A stretch of DNA of 64,000 nt from Brachionus manjavacas (lineage: Eukaryota > Rotifera > Eurotatoria > Ploima > Brachionidae): the NCBI GenBank assembly GCA_019054805.1, contig JAHQIY010000013.1:620001-684000 (forward strand), given 5' to 3'. The notes under the pieces were generated by a model. The model was given only the letters and a program-made list of their open reading frames with translations. It had not been told where the DNA came from and ran no database searches. Position numbers and translations under genes: made by a program. Below are positions 23,852-34,950 of the stretch, one piece after another; position 1 is the stretch's first letter; every line of letters starts with the position of its first letter.

Positions 23852-25342
23852 TTATATGTAGTTTTCTAAATATTTATATTCAGCTAAAAAATTTATCTGG
23901 AGTTTTTCCTTTCCACCAATATAATAAAGTGAACCACTTGGATTTTCAAGAAAAATCCCTCCTTGTGGCCAAAGATAAACGTTTCTGCCACAACGACTAC
24001 GGCTAATACAAATTCACCAACCTTTGTTTTCTCTGATGTTCGCGTACAGAGAGGCTTTAAATTAATTTAAATTTTGAATTTTTCAATATTTTCATTTTAT
24101 TTTTAAATTACTCTTGTCTCTTTTGTATCTCCATGGGGTAAAGTTTTCTCATCAAATCTTTCTTTTAAAATTTTTTGCTCATTTTCCTTCAATTTTAGTA
24201 AATTTTAACAAAGATTTTACGTTGACATTTTTCGTCTTTAAATATTTTAATTAATTTTGAAATTAGAGCTTTAATTTGTCTAAATTTTATTAATAATGTC
24301 TTTAATCTTTTAAATTAATTCAGAGAATTATGAAATCCCTTTGATATATAAAAAAATAAATAACAAAGCGATTTCAAAATAAGGATAAAAATTTGAAAGA
24401 CGAAAAATTATAGGTTCAGAATTTTTTTAATTTACCAATTGTTGAATTTTGGTTAAAGGATCATGGTAATGGTTTTCATTATTTTCTTTGACAAACTCTT
24501 TTTATTATCATTCATATTCTTCAAAAACAAAATGGTCTTGAAATTGTTTAAAAAAAATAGAATTACTTTTTAATTATCTGACTTTCGTTCATCAAAAAAA
24601 TCGCTATTACCAAATAAAAAGGAAAACGAATGACTCTTTTTAAATCGTCCGGTTCAATTTAGTTGTTAAGATAATCATTTTCTGATTGGAGGTCTTATGT
24701 TTTTTCTTCAAAAGATCCTTGTATTTGATAATTTTAGCCATGACAGGATTTTTCGGACAATTAGCAAAACTTTAAATATAATGAAAACTTTGATAATTTA
24801 ATAAAAATGAAATAGTATCATACCAATACTGAGATTATGGCCAATCTCAGTTTTTACAGAACCATCGCAATTTTTTGAAGGACATTTTGATTGATTATTT
24901 GATATTATTGTAAAATCATTATGTTCTAGATCTTGATTTTTATTAAAATATGAATAAAAAATTTATATAAACATTTATTTTGTAAAGTTAAATACCATAG
25001 ACAGAAAATGATAATTTGCTCACATAGCCCTTTTCAAAATCAGTTTTTCCAAAAGAATTTTGACTATTAACGTCTTGCAAAAGGAGCTTAAATTAGAAAT
25101 TGAAAAAATTTAATGAACAAACAATATATTTTAAAAATTTACCTTGTTCATATTCATTGTATATTGATAAATTTTCTTTTTTTTGAATTTGGTTAAATTG
25201 TTCTGATTCTAGAAATATATTTCAAAAAATTTATATAAACATATAAAATTTATAAATTTATATAAAAATTTATATTTTCACAAACTTTAATTTTACCTTT
25301 TGATAACAAATCTTTTAATTTACACAATTGTTTAGTTTGCAT
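23852..25342 (-). pseudogene. Multi-exon C2HC-finger-like gene remnant, unit 3 copy
   Basis: ATG at 25342, end at 23852; mirror image of the right-arm copy. Confidence 0.4.
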
Positions 25343-25434
25343 GTTATTAAAAACGGTAAAAATTTGCCGCTTGTATATGGTTTATTTACTAACAAACAAC
25401 AAACAACTTATATTCGATTTTTTAAATTTCATAG

Positions 25435-26043
25435 CGAGAAAATAGCTTGTTGTCTAAAAGCGTGTCTTGTGATTTTGAAGCTGGCATCATAAATTCAATC
25501 GAAGACATTTTTCCTGAAGCTGATATAGCTGGTTGCTTTTTCATTTTAAAAAATCAATCTGGCGGATTATTCAAGATCGTGGTCTAGCTACTAAATATAA
25601 TGATTTAAGCCTTGAAGAGAATTTATTACGCAAGTATAGTAAAATTTTAGCATGCTTAGCTTTTGTTCCAGTTGAACATGTAATTGACGGTTTTGTTTAA
25701 TTGCAGGGATTAACCCCAAATGATTTAAAATGTTTATTTACTTATTTGAAGAAAACTATATAGGGGCCAAAAAACGAACCAAAGTGCCGAGTTGAAAAGA
25801 TCCGTGATTTGATCGTGAATTATGGAATTGTTATACCAGAACTTGTTTCAAGAACAAATAATAATCTAGAAGGCTGGCATAACGCACTCAAATCAACTAT
25901 AAAATTATATCCGCATCTTTTGAGTTTATATACTAGTTTAAAATTATAACTATGAAACACTGAAAATGAATATGTTAAGTTGTGTACTGGTCAAGTGAAC
26001 AAAAAAAGCCGCTTTATATAAAATTAGAAGATCAAATTTGTAA
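25435..26043 (+). pseudogene. MULE-2 transposase fragment, unit 3
   Basis: As unit 2, but one extra A in the run after GTGAAC shifts the last C-terminal block; stop near 26041. Confidence 0.68.
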
Positions 26044-26276
26044 AATTGTATCGGATTTTTCATCAATGAAAATTATAGATTTTTTGTAAAATTTATCTTT
26101 ATTAATTAAGTTTTAATTTGATTGTCGAATGATGTCGAATTTTTTTTGGTCTAATTAATCACTTGTCGAAATTTTACTTGTCTAAATAAAAACTTGTTTA
26201 AATTTACCTTTCTGAAATTTAATCGTCGAATTATAACCTTTCGAAAATTGTTTGTCGAGTTAATGTATTACTACAT

Positions 26277-27205
26277 CCAAAAAGAATCAAGAATGGAGAA
26301 ATCCAGGCCAATAAATGGTCAAACAAAGGTATAAAGCCAACAGAATTAGGATTCAAACATTGGTACGAATGTAAGCATTTAATTTTGCTGGTTGCCAAAC
26401 AACCATGTATGCTTTAGTTGGAATTGGTAGCACAGGTCGTATCTATGTATCGGATAATGAACACACAAACCACCATCAACAAGAAAAAGTTGAAAAAATT
26501 CCTCAACACGTTTTTAGACAAAATAATCAAATTTGAAGCCTTATTTTTGAAACCAGAAGCTATCCTTCAAAACCTTATTAGGTATCAATCCTCCAAAAAA
26601 AATCAAAACTCAATAGCGTACTGAAGAAAATAAGATCCGAAAAGCAAGTTTCAAGTCAGCCCACGTTAAATGATCTGAAAGTTTGGAGCGAAAAATTCAA
26701 CAGAATTTCAGAAGACGAAGTGTTTGTTGAGAAAATCAAATAGAACCATTGCCGATTCAAACATTTCGAGTGTTTTTAACAACAAAGCGCCAGATGTCGT
26801 TTGCTGCAATTAATGTGCATGTAATGTCTGATGCGACCTATAAGTTGAAATTTCAAAATTTCCCAGTGTTAACTTACGGAACAACAGACAGAGCAAAACA
26901 CTTACACCCATTTGGATTATCAATTTGTCGCAATGAAACAGATATTGATTTCGCTTTCTTTTTTAGAGCAATCAAAGAAGTTTCAGCAAGTCTAAATCAA
27001 GATATTCAACTAAACAAGCTAATCGCAGACAACGCAGATGTCATAAAAAATGGTTTTGGAAAAGTGTTCAAAGTTCAATCAAGAGTCAATTGCTGGGCTA
27101 ATGTCAATCGTAACATTGACCATGCTTTAAAATTGAACAATAAAATACACAAAGACAATATATTACAATATTTTGAAAATACAAGTATTATTTCAAATAG
27201 ATCTA
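26277..27205 (+). pseudogene. MULE-1 transposase fragment, unit 3
   Basis: Finger, linker and catalytic block (open 26749-27237). A two-base change at the very start (ccaaaaagaatc) and an extra A near 26590 separate it from unit 2. Interrupted by the pogo-like end at 27206 after TA. Confidence 0.72.
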
Positions 27206-27975
27206 CAGTCAATCCTCCGTACAACGAAACCCCATAGAACGAAAAACCCAATAGAACGAATTCGATTATCAGAACCGATTTCGATCAATGGAAAATGAAT
27301 ACTTTTTATCTTCTATAAAACGAATTTCGATGCAACGAAAACCCGATACAACAAGATTCTTCTAACGAACCAATTAATCTTTTTCTTAGGAAATAAAACT
27401 TCATACAACGAAAAATCAAAAAAAAAAAAAAAATTCGCACCTTTATATTATAAAAAAAATCTTGACATTTAATTAACTAATTGGAAATAAAGCCAAAATT
27501 TAATTGTTCTATATTTGACTTTATCTATATTCTTTCAATAAAAAATATATATTTACAGGTAAAAATTTTATCTGTTATTCTTTTTATTAAAATGAGTGAA
27601 AATTTATCTAATCCTGTCCCAAAAAAACGAAAATGTTATTCACTTGAAACAAAAATTGAATGAATGCCACTGCAAATGCGAAAAAAAGAAAACTGGACAA
27701 TGGTACTCAAAATGAAGAAAATAAATTGTGCTCAACTTGCAACATGCCAATCAATGACTAAAAGAAGATATTTTTTTGTTCTAGATTCAACTCAAAAAAT
27801 ATTTTTTATAATAAAAGATGTTGTTTTTATTATTTTAGATAAGTTTCTATTTATTTAGATGAGTTTTTAATAAATTAGAGGTAAGCTTATTAAATTAGAT
27901 TTCTTTTTACTAAAATAGCGAATTTTTTATTAAAATTAGCAGGAGGAAAACTATCGGCCCATGATAAATGCTCAG
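27206..27975 (+). mobile_element. pogo/Jerky-like 5' fragment, left-arm copy
   Basis: Begins CAGTCAATCC after TA, passes through the acgaa-motif region (to about 27440) and the short ATG frame at 27592-27663 with PKKRKCYSLETKIE. It ends at 27975, where host-like GC-rich sequence starts; in the copy at 8708 the same point borders different DNA. Confidence 0.6.
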
Positions 27976-28500
27976 CTTGGTGGAGTCGTGACTCGGCGCC
28001 AATTTCAAGCCAAACTTGGATTCAAAGCCCATTCTTTAGTCATTAAACACCTAATAATTCCCTAAACCCCCTCCGGCGATTCGTGGTCGCCCGACGCGCT
28101 CAGCATCGACTGCACCAGACCACTCATACATAGCTCGTACGAAGATAGGCCTTTGTCGGTCTCGCCCACTACTTCTTTCAATTGAACGAGTGTCGACCGA
28201 AATTTTGTCTCACGCAATGACATCACGTCTTCGATTTGCTCGACCACTCGTTTCAGTGTGATGAAGAGGAGACGCGGCGGCTATTGCTGAAAATAGTCGA
28301 AATGGAGTCTATTGGCCAACGTGACACATTGACGTTTTAATTGTCTTTGTTTGAATTTGGTTGAGTTTTGGTTGGCAGCGGACAGGTATTGCTCGAAAGC
28401 GTTCAATTTTGACAAGTTGGTAGACAGTAAGTGTTTGGGCACGGCGATTGAGTCGCCGAGTGTGTGCGTGCCGCAATCCAAGCTGTGCTTATGATCTGAA
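27976..28500 (-). pseudogene. Captured host exon fragment, HECT E3 ligase-like (left arm)
   Basis: GC content and codon use differ sharply from the surroundings. Minus-strand frame 28481-28062 reads through one in-frame TAG: NLSKLNAFEQYLSAANQNS, NRLHFDYFQQ, then VVEQIEDVMSLRETKFRSTL and SSYELCMSGLVQSML. The SSYE..SGLV..LL pattern recalls the region before the HECT domain in TRIP12/HECTD1-class ubiquitin ligases; this is from memory and tentative. No HECT domain, start or splice frame is present, so it is a fragment carried in the rearranged block. Its mirror copy is 31799-32323. Confidence 0.4.
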
Positions 28501-29353
28501 TGGCAAACTGCTCATATATCAGAATCCAGTCAAAATTTGAGCTTATTTTTTGATTTTTTGAATATTGAATAGTTTTTTAAAAGATCTATTTAATTTGCAA
28601 AAATATCTGCATTTGATTTAATTTTGTCTTCATGATTTTAATTTTTTTTTTCAAAAAGACACCTGAACGACTAATTAAAAAAAAAAATTTAAATTTAAAT
28701 TTTTAATAAAGCAAATTTGCTTTATTTTTGAGCAAAAAAAATTAAGAAAAAAGCTTATTCCTCAAAAAAGTTATTCAAGTTTAGCTGAATTGAAACGAAT
28801 TTCACAACCACAATAAATTTTAATAAGTTATATCTTACAGGGATTGTGAAGTTCGTTTCAATTCGATCTTTTCAATTCAGAAAAATTTGAAAGCTTTTTA
28901 ACTGAAAGAGATAATTTAGTTCTGCAAAAATTTTAAGGAAATTTGCTTAATACAGTAAATAAGTGTGAAAAAGGTATTTTTAGAAGTTCATTAACAGAAA
29001 TGAAGCTGTTCAAATATATTGTTACATTTTTCTTGCTCTCTGTGTTAGAATGTGATTTAATTAGACAAAAAAAAAGATTACAGAAGAAGAAAATGTAAAA
29101 TGAATCCATTCGTTTTGATCTAATTTAATAATTTATTAGTCAATGAAGATTGGTATGTTCAGAAATTGCATTTGATCGAGTATTTAACCTTTATCCGTCG
29201 AAAAAGCATTTTCTATTTGAAAGATATTTTATTATATTTAGTCTTGAATTACAGCGCTCTTTCATTTCATCCACCATTGGACAATTAGTTTTGAGTCTAA
29301 CGGGATCCCTTAAATTTTCACTTTTCCTCGTTATTTTAGTGGATGTCATTAAT
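28501..29353. other. AT-rich palindrome-arm sequence without a supportable gene
   Basis: Contains an internal inverted repeat: gaatt..gaaacgaatttcacaa (about 28785-28810) and ttgtgaagttcgtttcaattc (about 28845-28865). Otherwise long A/T runs. Mirrored at 30946-31798. Confidence 0.5.
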
Positions 29354-30150
29354 TTAAAGGTCAAGAGTAATTTTTACTTTAGTTTTTTTCTCAAAGATCA
29401 TGTAACATGACTTTTCAGGAGAAATTTTCATTTTCCATTTGGAAAGGCGCCTTTCAACTTCTTTAAAGTACTTATTAATCATTTTTTCAAGATTTGTCTT
29501 TTTAAAAATAAAAAAAGTAGCCAAATCATCTGCAAAAGGAAGAAAGTATTGGCAATTTGTTTTGTTTCTTTTTGGTATGTCATTTATAAAAATGCTAAAA
29601 AGAAGTGGATTTATTACCCACCCTTGTGGAACTCTTTTATTGGGTATTGATCCTTTAATGATCATTTACTTTTATCTAAAGGATCTTAAATGCAAAAACG
29701 AACTTATCCAATGAATAAGATAAGGAGGTAGATTTATTTTAATTATCTTTACAATTAGTCCATCATGCCAAACTCGATCAAAAGCTTTAGAAATGTCAAA
29801 TTATTGACAGCAGACTTATTTCTTTCTATTATAAGACTCTACGACTTTTTGAATGAGAAATAAAGATTATCTGCAGTGCGTCTGTGTTTTCTGAATCCTG
29901 ATAGCTCATTTATAAGTAATTTATTGTTCTCAAGAAAAATATATATATACTGGTGTAAATAATACGTTCAAGGTTTTTTGAGAGAAAATGAGAATGGTCT
30001 TATCTTAGAGAAAATTATTAACAGGCCCAATCTCTCAGTAATTAACGATAAGACACCAACATAAAATAGATTTAAGACGGAATATTTTGAAGTCCTTGAT
30101 ATTTTTTTGATACAGTCTTCACCCTCAGATAGAGTTCACGACTTCAAGGT
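29354..30150 (-). pseudogene. Non-LTR retrotransposon reverse transcriptase fragment (left arm plus spacer)
   Basis: Read on the minus strand from the spacer: a broken stretch with LSKNLERIIY (about 29960), GFRKHRRTADNLYFSFKKS, FDISKAFDRVWHDGLI (about 29795-29750), VPQGWVINPLLFSIFINDIP (29640-29580) and FADDLATFF (about 29530). It ends near 29354. The order LSKxxE, GFR, DxSKAFDxVxH, PQGS-like, FADD is that of Jockey/CR1-type RTs; YADD is replaced by FADD. The frame breaks upstream of 29665. Only this copy keeps the segment crossing into the spacer, so the original element lay in this orientation. Confidence 0.75.
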
Positions 30151-30356
30151 TCTTATAGATGATGTTGAGTGATCATTTTCCTTTTCAAGCATTCATTTCA
30201 GTAGAGCAAACTTTCACAGTTAATTGTTCGAATTCTAATTTTAATTTTAAAAAAGCGAATTGGGGACTCTACCAAGATCTACTAAAGTCTTCAAGTCTAC
30301 ACAATAATTTTACGGGAAATATTGACGAGCTAAATTAACACATCTCAAAATAAATC
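29943..30356. other. 414-bp unpaired spacer at the centre of the giant palindrome
   Basis: Neither half pairs with the other. The left part continues the minus-strand non-LTR RT. The rest, on the minus strand, reads as broken frames (for example DCIKKISRTSKYS) that may be further upstream RT sequence. Contains nothing identifiable as an origin or recombination site. Confidence 0.8.
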
Positions 30357-30945
30357 ATATTTTTCTTGAGAACAATAAATTACTTATAAATGAGCTATCA
30401 GGATTCAGAAAACACAGACGCACTGCAGATAATCTTTATTTCTCATTCAAAAAGTCGTAGAGTCTTATAATAGAAAGAAATAAGTCTGCTGTCAATAATT
30501 TGACATTTCTAAAGCTTTTGATCGAGTTTGGCATGATGGACTAATTGTAAAGATAATTAAAATAAATCTACCTCCTTATCTTATTCATTGGATAAGTTCG
30601 TTTTTGCATTTAAGATCCTTTAGATAAAAGTAAATGATCATTAAAGGATCAATACCCAATAAAAGAGTTCCACAAGGGTGGGTAATAAATCCACTTCTTT
30701 TTAGCATTTTTATAAATGACATACCAAAAAGAAACAAAACAAATTGCCAATACTTTCTTCCTTTTGCAGATGATTTGGCTACTTTTTTTATTTTTAAAAA
30801 GACAAATCTTGAAAAAATGATTAATAAGTACTTTAAAGAAGTTGAAAGGCGCCTTTCCAAATGGAAAATGAAAATTTCTCCTGAAAAGTCATGTTACATG
30901 ATCTTTGAGAAAAAAACTAAAGTAAAAATTACTCTTGACCTTTAA
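30357..30945 (+). pseudogene. Non-LTR retrotransposon RT fragment (right arm)
   Basis: Mirror of the left fragment from GFRKHRRTADNL onward: AFDRVWHDGLI, the PQGW and FADD motifs, ending at 30945. It starts abruptly at the palindrome inner boundary, so the upstream RT half is absent. Confidence 0.75.
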
Positions 30946-31798
30946 ATTAATGACATCCACTAAAATAACGAGGAAAAGTGAAAATTTAAGGGATCCCGTT
31001 AGACTCAAAACTAATTGTCCAATGGTGGATGAAATGAAAGAGCGCTGTAATTCAAGACTAAATATAATAAAATATCTTTCAAATAGAAAATGCTTTTTCG
31101 ACGGATAAAGGTTAAATACTCGATCAAATGCAATTTCTGAACATACCAATCTTCATTGACTAATAAATTATTAAATTAGATCAAAACGAATGGATTCATT
31201 TTACATTTTCTTCTTCTGTAATCTTTTTTTTGTCTAATTAAATCACATTCTAACACAGAGAGCAAGAAAAATGTAACAATATATTTGAACAGCTTCATTT
31301 CTGTTAATGAACTTCTAAAAATACCTTTTTCACACTTATTTACTGTATTAAGCAAATTTCCTTAAAATTTTTGCAGAACTAAATTATCTCTTTCAGTTAA
31401 AAAGCTTTCAAATTTTTCTGAATTGAAAAGATCGAATTGAAACGAACTTCACAATCCCTGTAAGATATAACTTATTAAAATTTATTGTGGTTGTGAAATT
31501 CGTTTCAATTCAGCTAAACTTGAATAACTTTTTTGAGGAATAAGCTTTTTTCTTAATTTTTTTTGCTCAAAAATAAAGCAAATTTGCTTTATTAAAAATT
31601 TAAATTTAAATTTTTTTTTTTAATTAGTCGTTCAGGTGTCTTTTTGAAAAAAAAAATTAAAATCATGAAGACAAAATTAAATCAAATGCAGATATTTTTG
31701 CAAATTAAATAGATCTTTTTAAAAAACTATTCAATATTCAAAAAATCAAAAAATAAGCTCAAATTTTGACTGGATTCTGATATATGAGCAGTTTGCCA

Positions 31799-32323
31799 TT
31801 CAGATCATAAGCACAGCTTGGATTGCGGCACGCACACACTCGGCGACTCAATCGCCGTGCCCAAACACTTACTGTCTACCAACTTGTCAAAATTGAACGC
31901 TTTCGAGCAATACCTGTCCGCTGCCAACCAAAACTCAACCAAATTCAAACAAAGACAATTAAAACGTCAATGTGTCACGTTGGCCAATAGACTCCATTTC
32001 GACTATTTTCAGCAATAGCCGCCGCGTCTCCTCTTCATCACACTGAAACGAGTGGTCGAGCAAATCGAAGACGTGATGTCATTGCGTGAGACAAAATTTC
32101 GGTCGACACTCGTTCAATTGAAAGAAGTAGTGGGCGAGACCGACAAAGGCCTATCTTCGTACGAGCTATGTATGAGTGGTCTGGTGCAGTCGATGCTGAG
32201 CGCGTCGGGCGACCACGAATCGCCGGAGGGGGTTTAGGGAATTATTAGGTGTTTAATGACTAAAGAATGGGCTTTGAATCCAAGTTTGGCTTGAAATTGG
32301 CGCCGAGTCACGACTCCACCAAG
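31799..32323 (+). pseudogene. Captured host exon fragment, HECT E3 ligase-like (right arm)
   Basis: Plus-strand frame 31818-32237 with a single TAG at about 32016, then an open piece in another frame (FESKFGLKLAPSHDSTKL, 32270-32323) up to the border with the pogo fragment. Same tentative TRIP12/HECTD1-class resemblance as the left copy; both copies share the stop, so it predates the inversion or was copied with it. Confidence 0.4.
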
Positions 32324-33087
32324 CTGAGCATTTATCATGGGCCGATAGTTTTCCTCCTGCTAATTTTAATAAAAAATTCGCTATTTTAGTAAAAAGAAAT
32401 CTAATTTAATAAGCTTACCTCTAATTTATTAAAAACTCATCTAAATAAATAGAAACTTATCTAAAATAATAAAAACAACATCTTTTATTATAAAAAATAT
32501 TTTTTGAGTTGAATCTAGAACAAAAAAAATATCTTCTTTTAGTCATTGATTGGCATGTTGCAAGTTGAGCACAATTTATTTTCTTCATTTTGAGTACCAT
32601 TGTCCAGTTTTCTTTTTTTCGCATTTGCAGTGGCATTCATTCAATTTTTGTTTCAAGTGAATAACATTTTCGTTTTTTTGGGACAGGATTAGATAAATTT
32701 TCACTCATTTTAATAAAAAGAATAACAGATAAAATTTTTACCTGTAAATATATATTTTTTATTGAAAGAATATAGATAAAGTCAAATATAGAACAATTAA
32801 ATTTTGGCTTTATTTCCAATTAGTTAATTAAATGTCAAGATTTTTTATAATATAAAGGTGCGAATTTTTTTTTTTGATTTTTCGTTGTATGAAGTTTTAT
32901 TTCCTAAGAAAAAGATTAATTGGTTCGTTAGAAGAATCTTGTTGTATCGGGTTTTCGTTGCATCGAAATTCGTTTTATAGAAGATAAAAAGTATTCATTT
33001 TCCATTGATCGAAATCGGTTCTGATAATCGAATTCGTTCTATTGGGTTTTTCGTTCTATGGGGTTTCGTTGTACGGAGGATTGACTG
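32324..33087 (-). mobile_element. pogo/Jerky-like 5' fragment, right-arm copy
   Basis: Mirror of 27206-27975, terminus CAGTCAATCC at 33087 next to TA 33088-33089. Shorter poly-A/T run than the copy at 8708. Confidence 0.6.
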
Positions 33088-34015
33088 TAGATCTATTTGA
33101 AATAATACTTGTATTTTCAAAATATTGTAATATATTGTCTTTGTGTATTTTATTGTTCAATTTTAAAGCATGGTCAATGTTACGATTGACATTAGCCCAG
33201 CAATTGACTCTTGATTGAACTTTGAACACTTTTCCAAAACCATTTTTTATGACATCTGCGTTGTCTGCGATTAGCTTGTTTAGTTGAATATCTTGATTTA
33301 GACTTGCTGAAACTTCTTTGATTGCTCTAAAAAGAAAGCGAAATCAATATCTGTTTCATTGCGACAAATTGATAATCCAAATGGGTGTAAGTGTTTTGCT
33401 CTGTCTGTTGTTCCGTAAGTTAACACTGGGAAATTTTGAAATTTCAACTTATAGGTCGCATCAGACATTACATGCACATTAATTGCAGCAAACGACATCT
33501 GGCGCTTTGTTGTTAAAAACACTCGAAATGTTTGAATCGGCAATGGTTCTATTTGATTTTCTCAACAAACACTTCGTCTTCTGAAATTCTGTTGAATTTT
33601 TCGCTCCAAACTTTCAGATCATTTAACGTGGGCTGACTTGAAACTTGCTTTTCGGATCTTATTTTCTTCAGTACGCTATTGAGTTTTGATTTTTTTGGAG
33701 GATTGATACCTAATAAGGTTTTGAAGGATAGCTTCTGGTTTCAAAAATAAGGCTTCAAATTTGATTATTTTGTCTAAAAACGTGTTGAGGAATTTTTCAA
33801 CTTTTTCTTGTTGATGGTGGTTTGTGTGTTCATTATCCGATACATAGATACGACCTGTGCTACCAATTCCAACTAAAGCATACATGGTTGTTTGGCAACC
33901 AGCAAAATTAAATGCTTACATTCGTACCAATGTTTGAATCCTAATTCTGTTGGCTTTATACCTTTGTTTGACCATTTATTGGCCTGGATTTCTCCATTCT
34001 TGATACTTTTTTGGA
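33088..34015 (-). pseudogene. MULE-1 transposase fragment, right arm
   Basis: Same content as unit 3. Two homopolymer changes alter frames: one near 33330 cuts the catalytic frame at 81 residues, and another near 33797 fuses the finger frame to the downstream KFLNTFLDK frame. Joins MULE-2's end at 34015. Confidence 0.7.
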
Positions 34016-34247
34016 TGTAGTAATACATTAACTCGACAAACAATTTTCGAAAGGTTATAATTCGACGATTAAATTTCAGAAAGGTAAATTTAAACAAGTT
34101 TTTATTTAGACAAGTAAAATTTCGACAAGTGATTAATTAGACCAAAAAAAATTCGACATCATTCGACAATCAAATTAAAACTTAATTAATAAAGATAAAT
34201 TTTACAAAAAATCTATAATTTTCATTGATGAAAAATCCGATACAATT

Positions 34248-34858
34248 TTACAAATTTGATCTTCTAATTTTATATAAAGCGGCTTTTTTTTGTTCACTTG
34301 ACCAGTACACAACTTAACATATTCATTTTCAGTGTTTCATAGTTATAATTTTAAACTAGTATATAAACTCAAAAGATGCGGATATAATTTTATAGTTGAT
34401 TTGAGTGCGTTATGCCAGCCTTCTAGATTATTATTTGTTCTTGAAACAAGTTCTGGTATAACAATTCCATAATTCACGATCAAATCACGGATCTTTTCAA
34501 CTCGGCACTTTGGTTCGTTTTTTGGCCCCTATATAGTTTTCTTCAAATAAGTAAATAAACATTTTAAATCATTTGGGGTTAATCCCTGCAATTAAACAAA
34601 ACCGTCAATTACATGTTCAACTGGAACAAAAGCTAAGCATGCTAAAATTTTACTATACTTGCGTAATAAATTCTCTTCAAGGCTTAAATCATTATATTTA
34701 GTAGCTAGACCACGATCTTGAATAATCCGCCAGATTGATTTTTTAAAATGAAAAAAGCAACCAGCTATATCAGCTTCAGGAAAAATGTCTTCGATTGAAT
34801 TTATGATGCCAGCTTCAAAATCACAAGACACGCTTTTAGACAACAAGCTATTTTCTCG
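34248..34858 (-). pseudogene. MULE-2 transposase fragment, right arm
   Basis: The longest intact stretch of this domain (34846-34592): SCDFEAGIINSIEDIFPEA, AGCFFHFKKSIWRIIQDRGL, LACLAFVPVEHVIDGF. The other three copies lose one base in the CFFHF block. GWHNALKS and the C-terminal GQVNKKAALYK block follow after two stops. FE-x-FP...CFFHF...Y is typical of animal MULE transposases. The catalytic Asp of the first motif and the N-terminal finger are missing, so it cannot encode a complete enzyme. Confidence 0.75.
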
Positions 34859-34950
34859 CTATGAAATTTAAAAAATCGAATATAAGTTGTTTGTTGTTTG
34901 TTAGTAAATAAACCATATACAAGCGGCAAATTTTTACCGTTTTTAATAAC

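Larger units (their letters stand above)
21853..27276. repeat. Tandem unit 3 of the composite repeat (5424 bp)
   Basis: Same content and order as unit 2. It does not end in another junction: after agaacc it continues into the rest of the pogo fragment (gatttcgatcaatgg), showing which flank is original. Confidence 0.93.
21851..29942. repeat. Left arm of an 8.1-kb inverted repeat (giant palindrome)
   Basis: Every landmark in this arm has a reverse-complement partner in 30357-38450 with coordinate sum 60299-60309. Examples are 29354/30945, 28062/32237, 27481/32819 and 26418/33885. The arm consists of unit 3, the remaining pogo fragment, a host-like exon fragment and a non-LTR RT fragment. It ends on the outside exactly at the unit 2/unit 3 junction and on the inside at caagaaaaatat. 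Confidence 0.95.

Noticed and set aside
29439-29714. ORFs antisense to the RT fragments (29439-29714 plus, 30585-30860 minus)
   Set aside because: They mirror the conserved RT frame on the opposite strand; the PQG and FADD motifs support the other strand.
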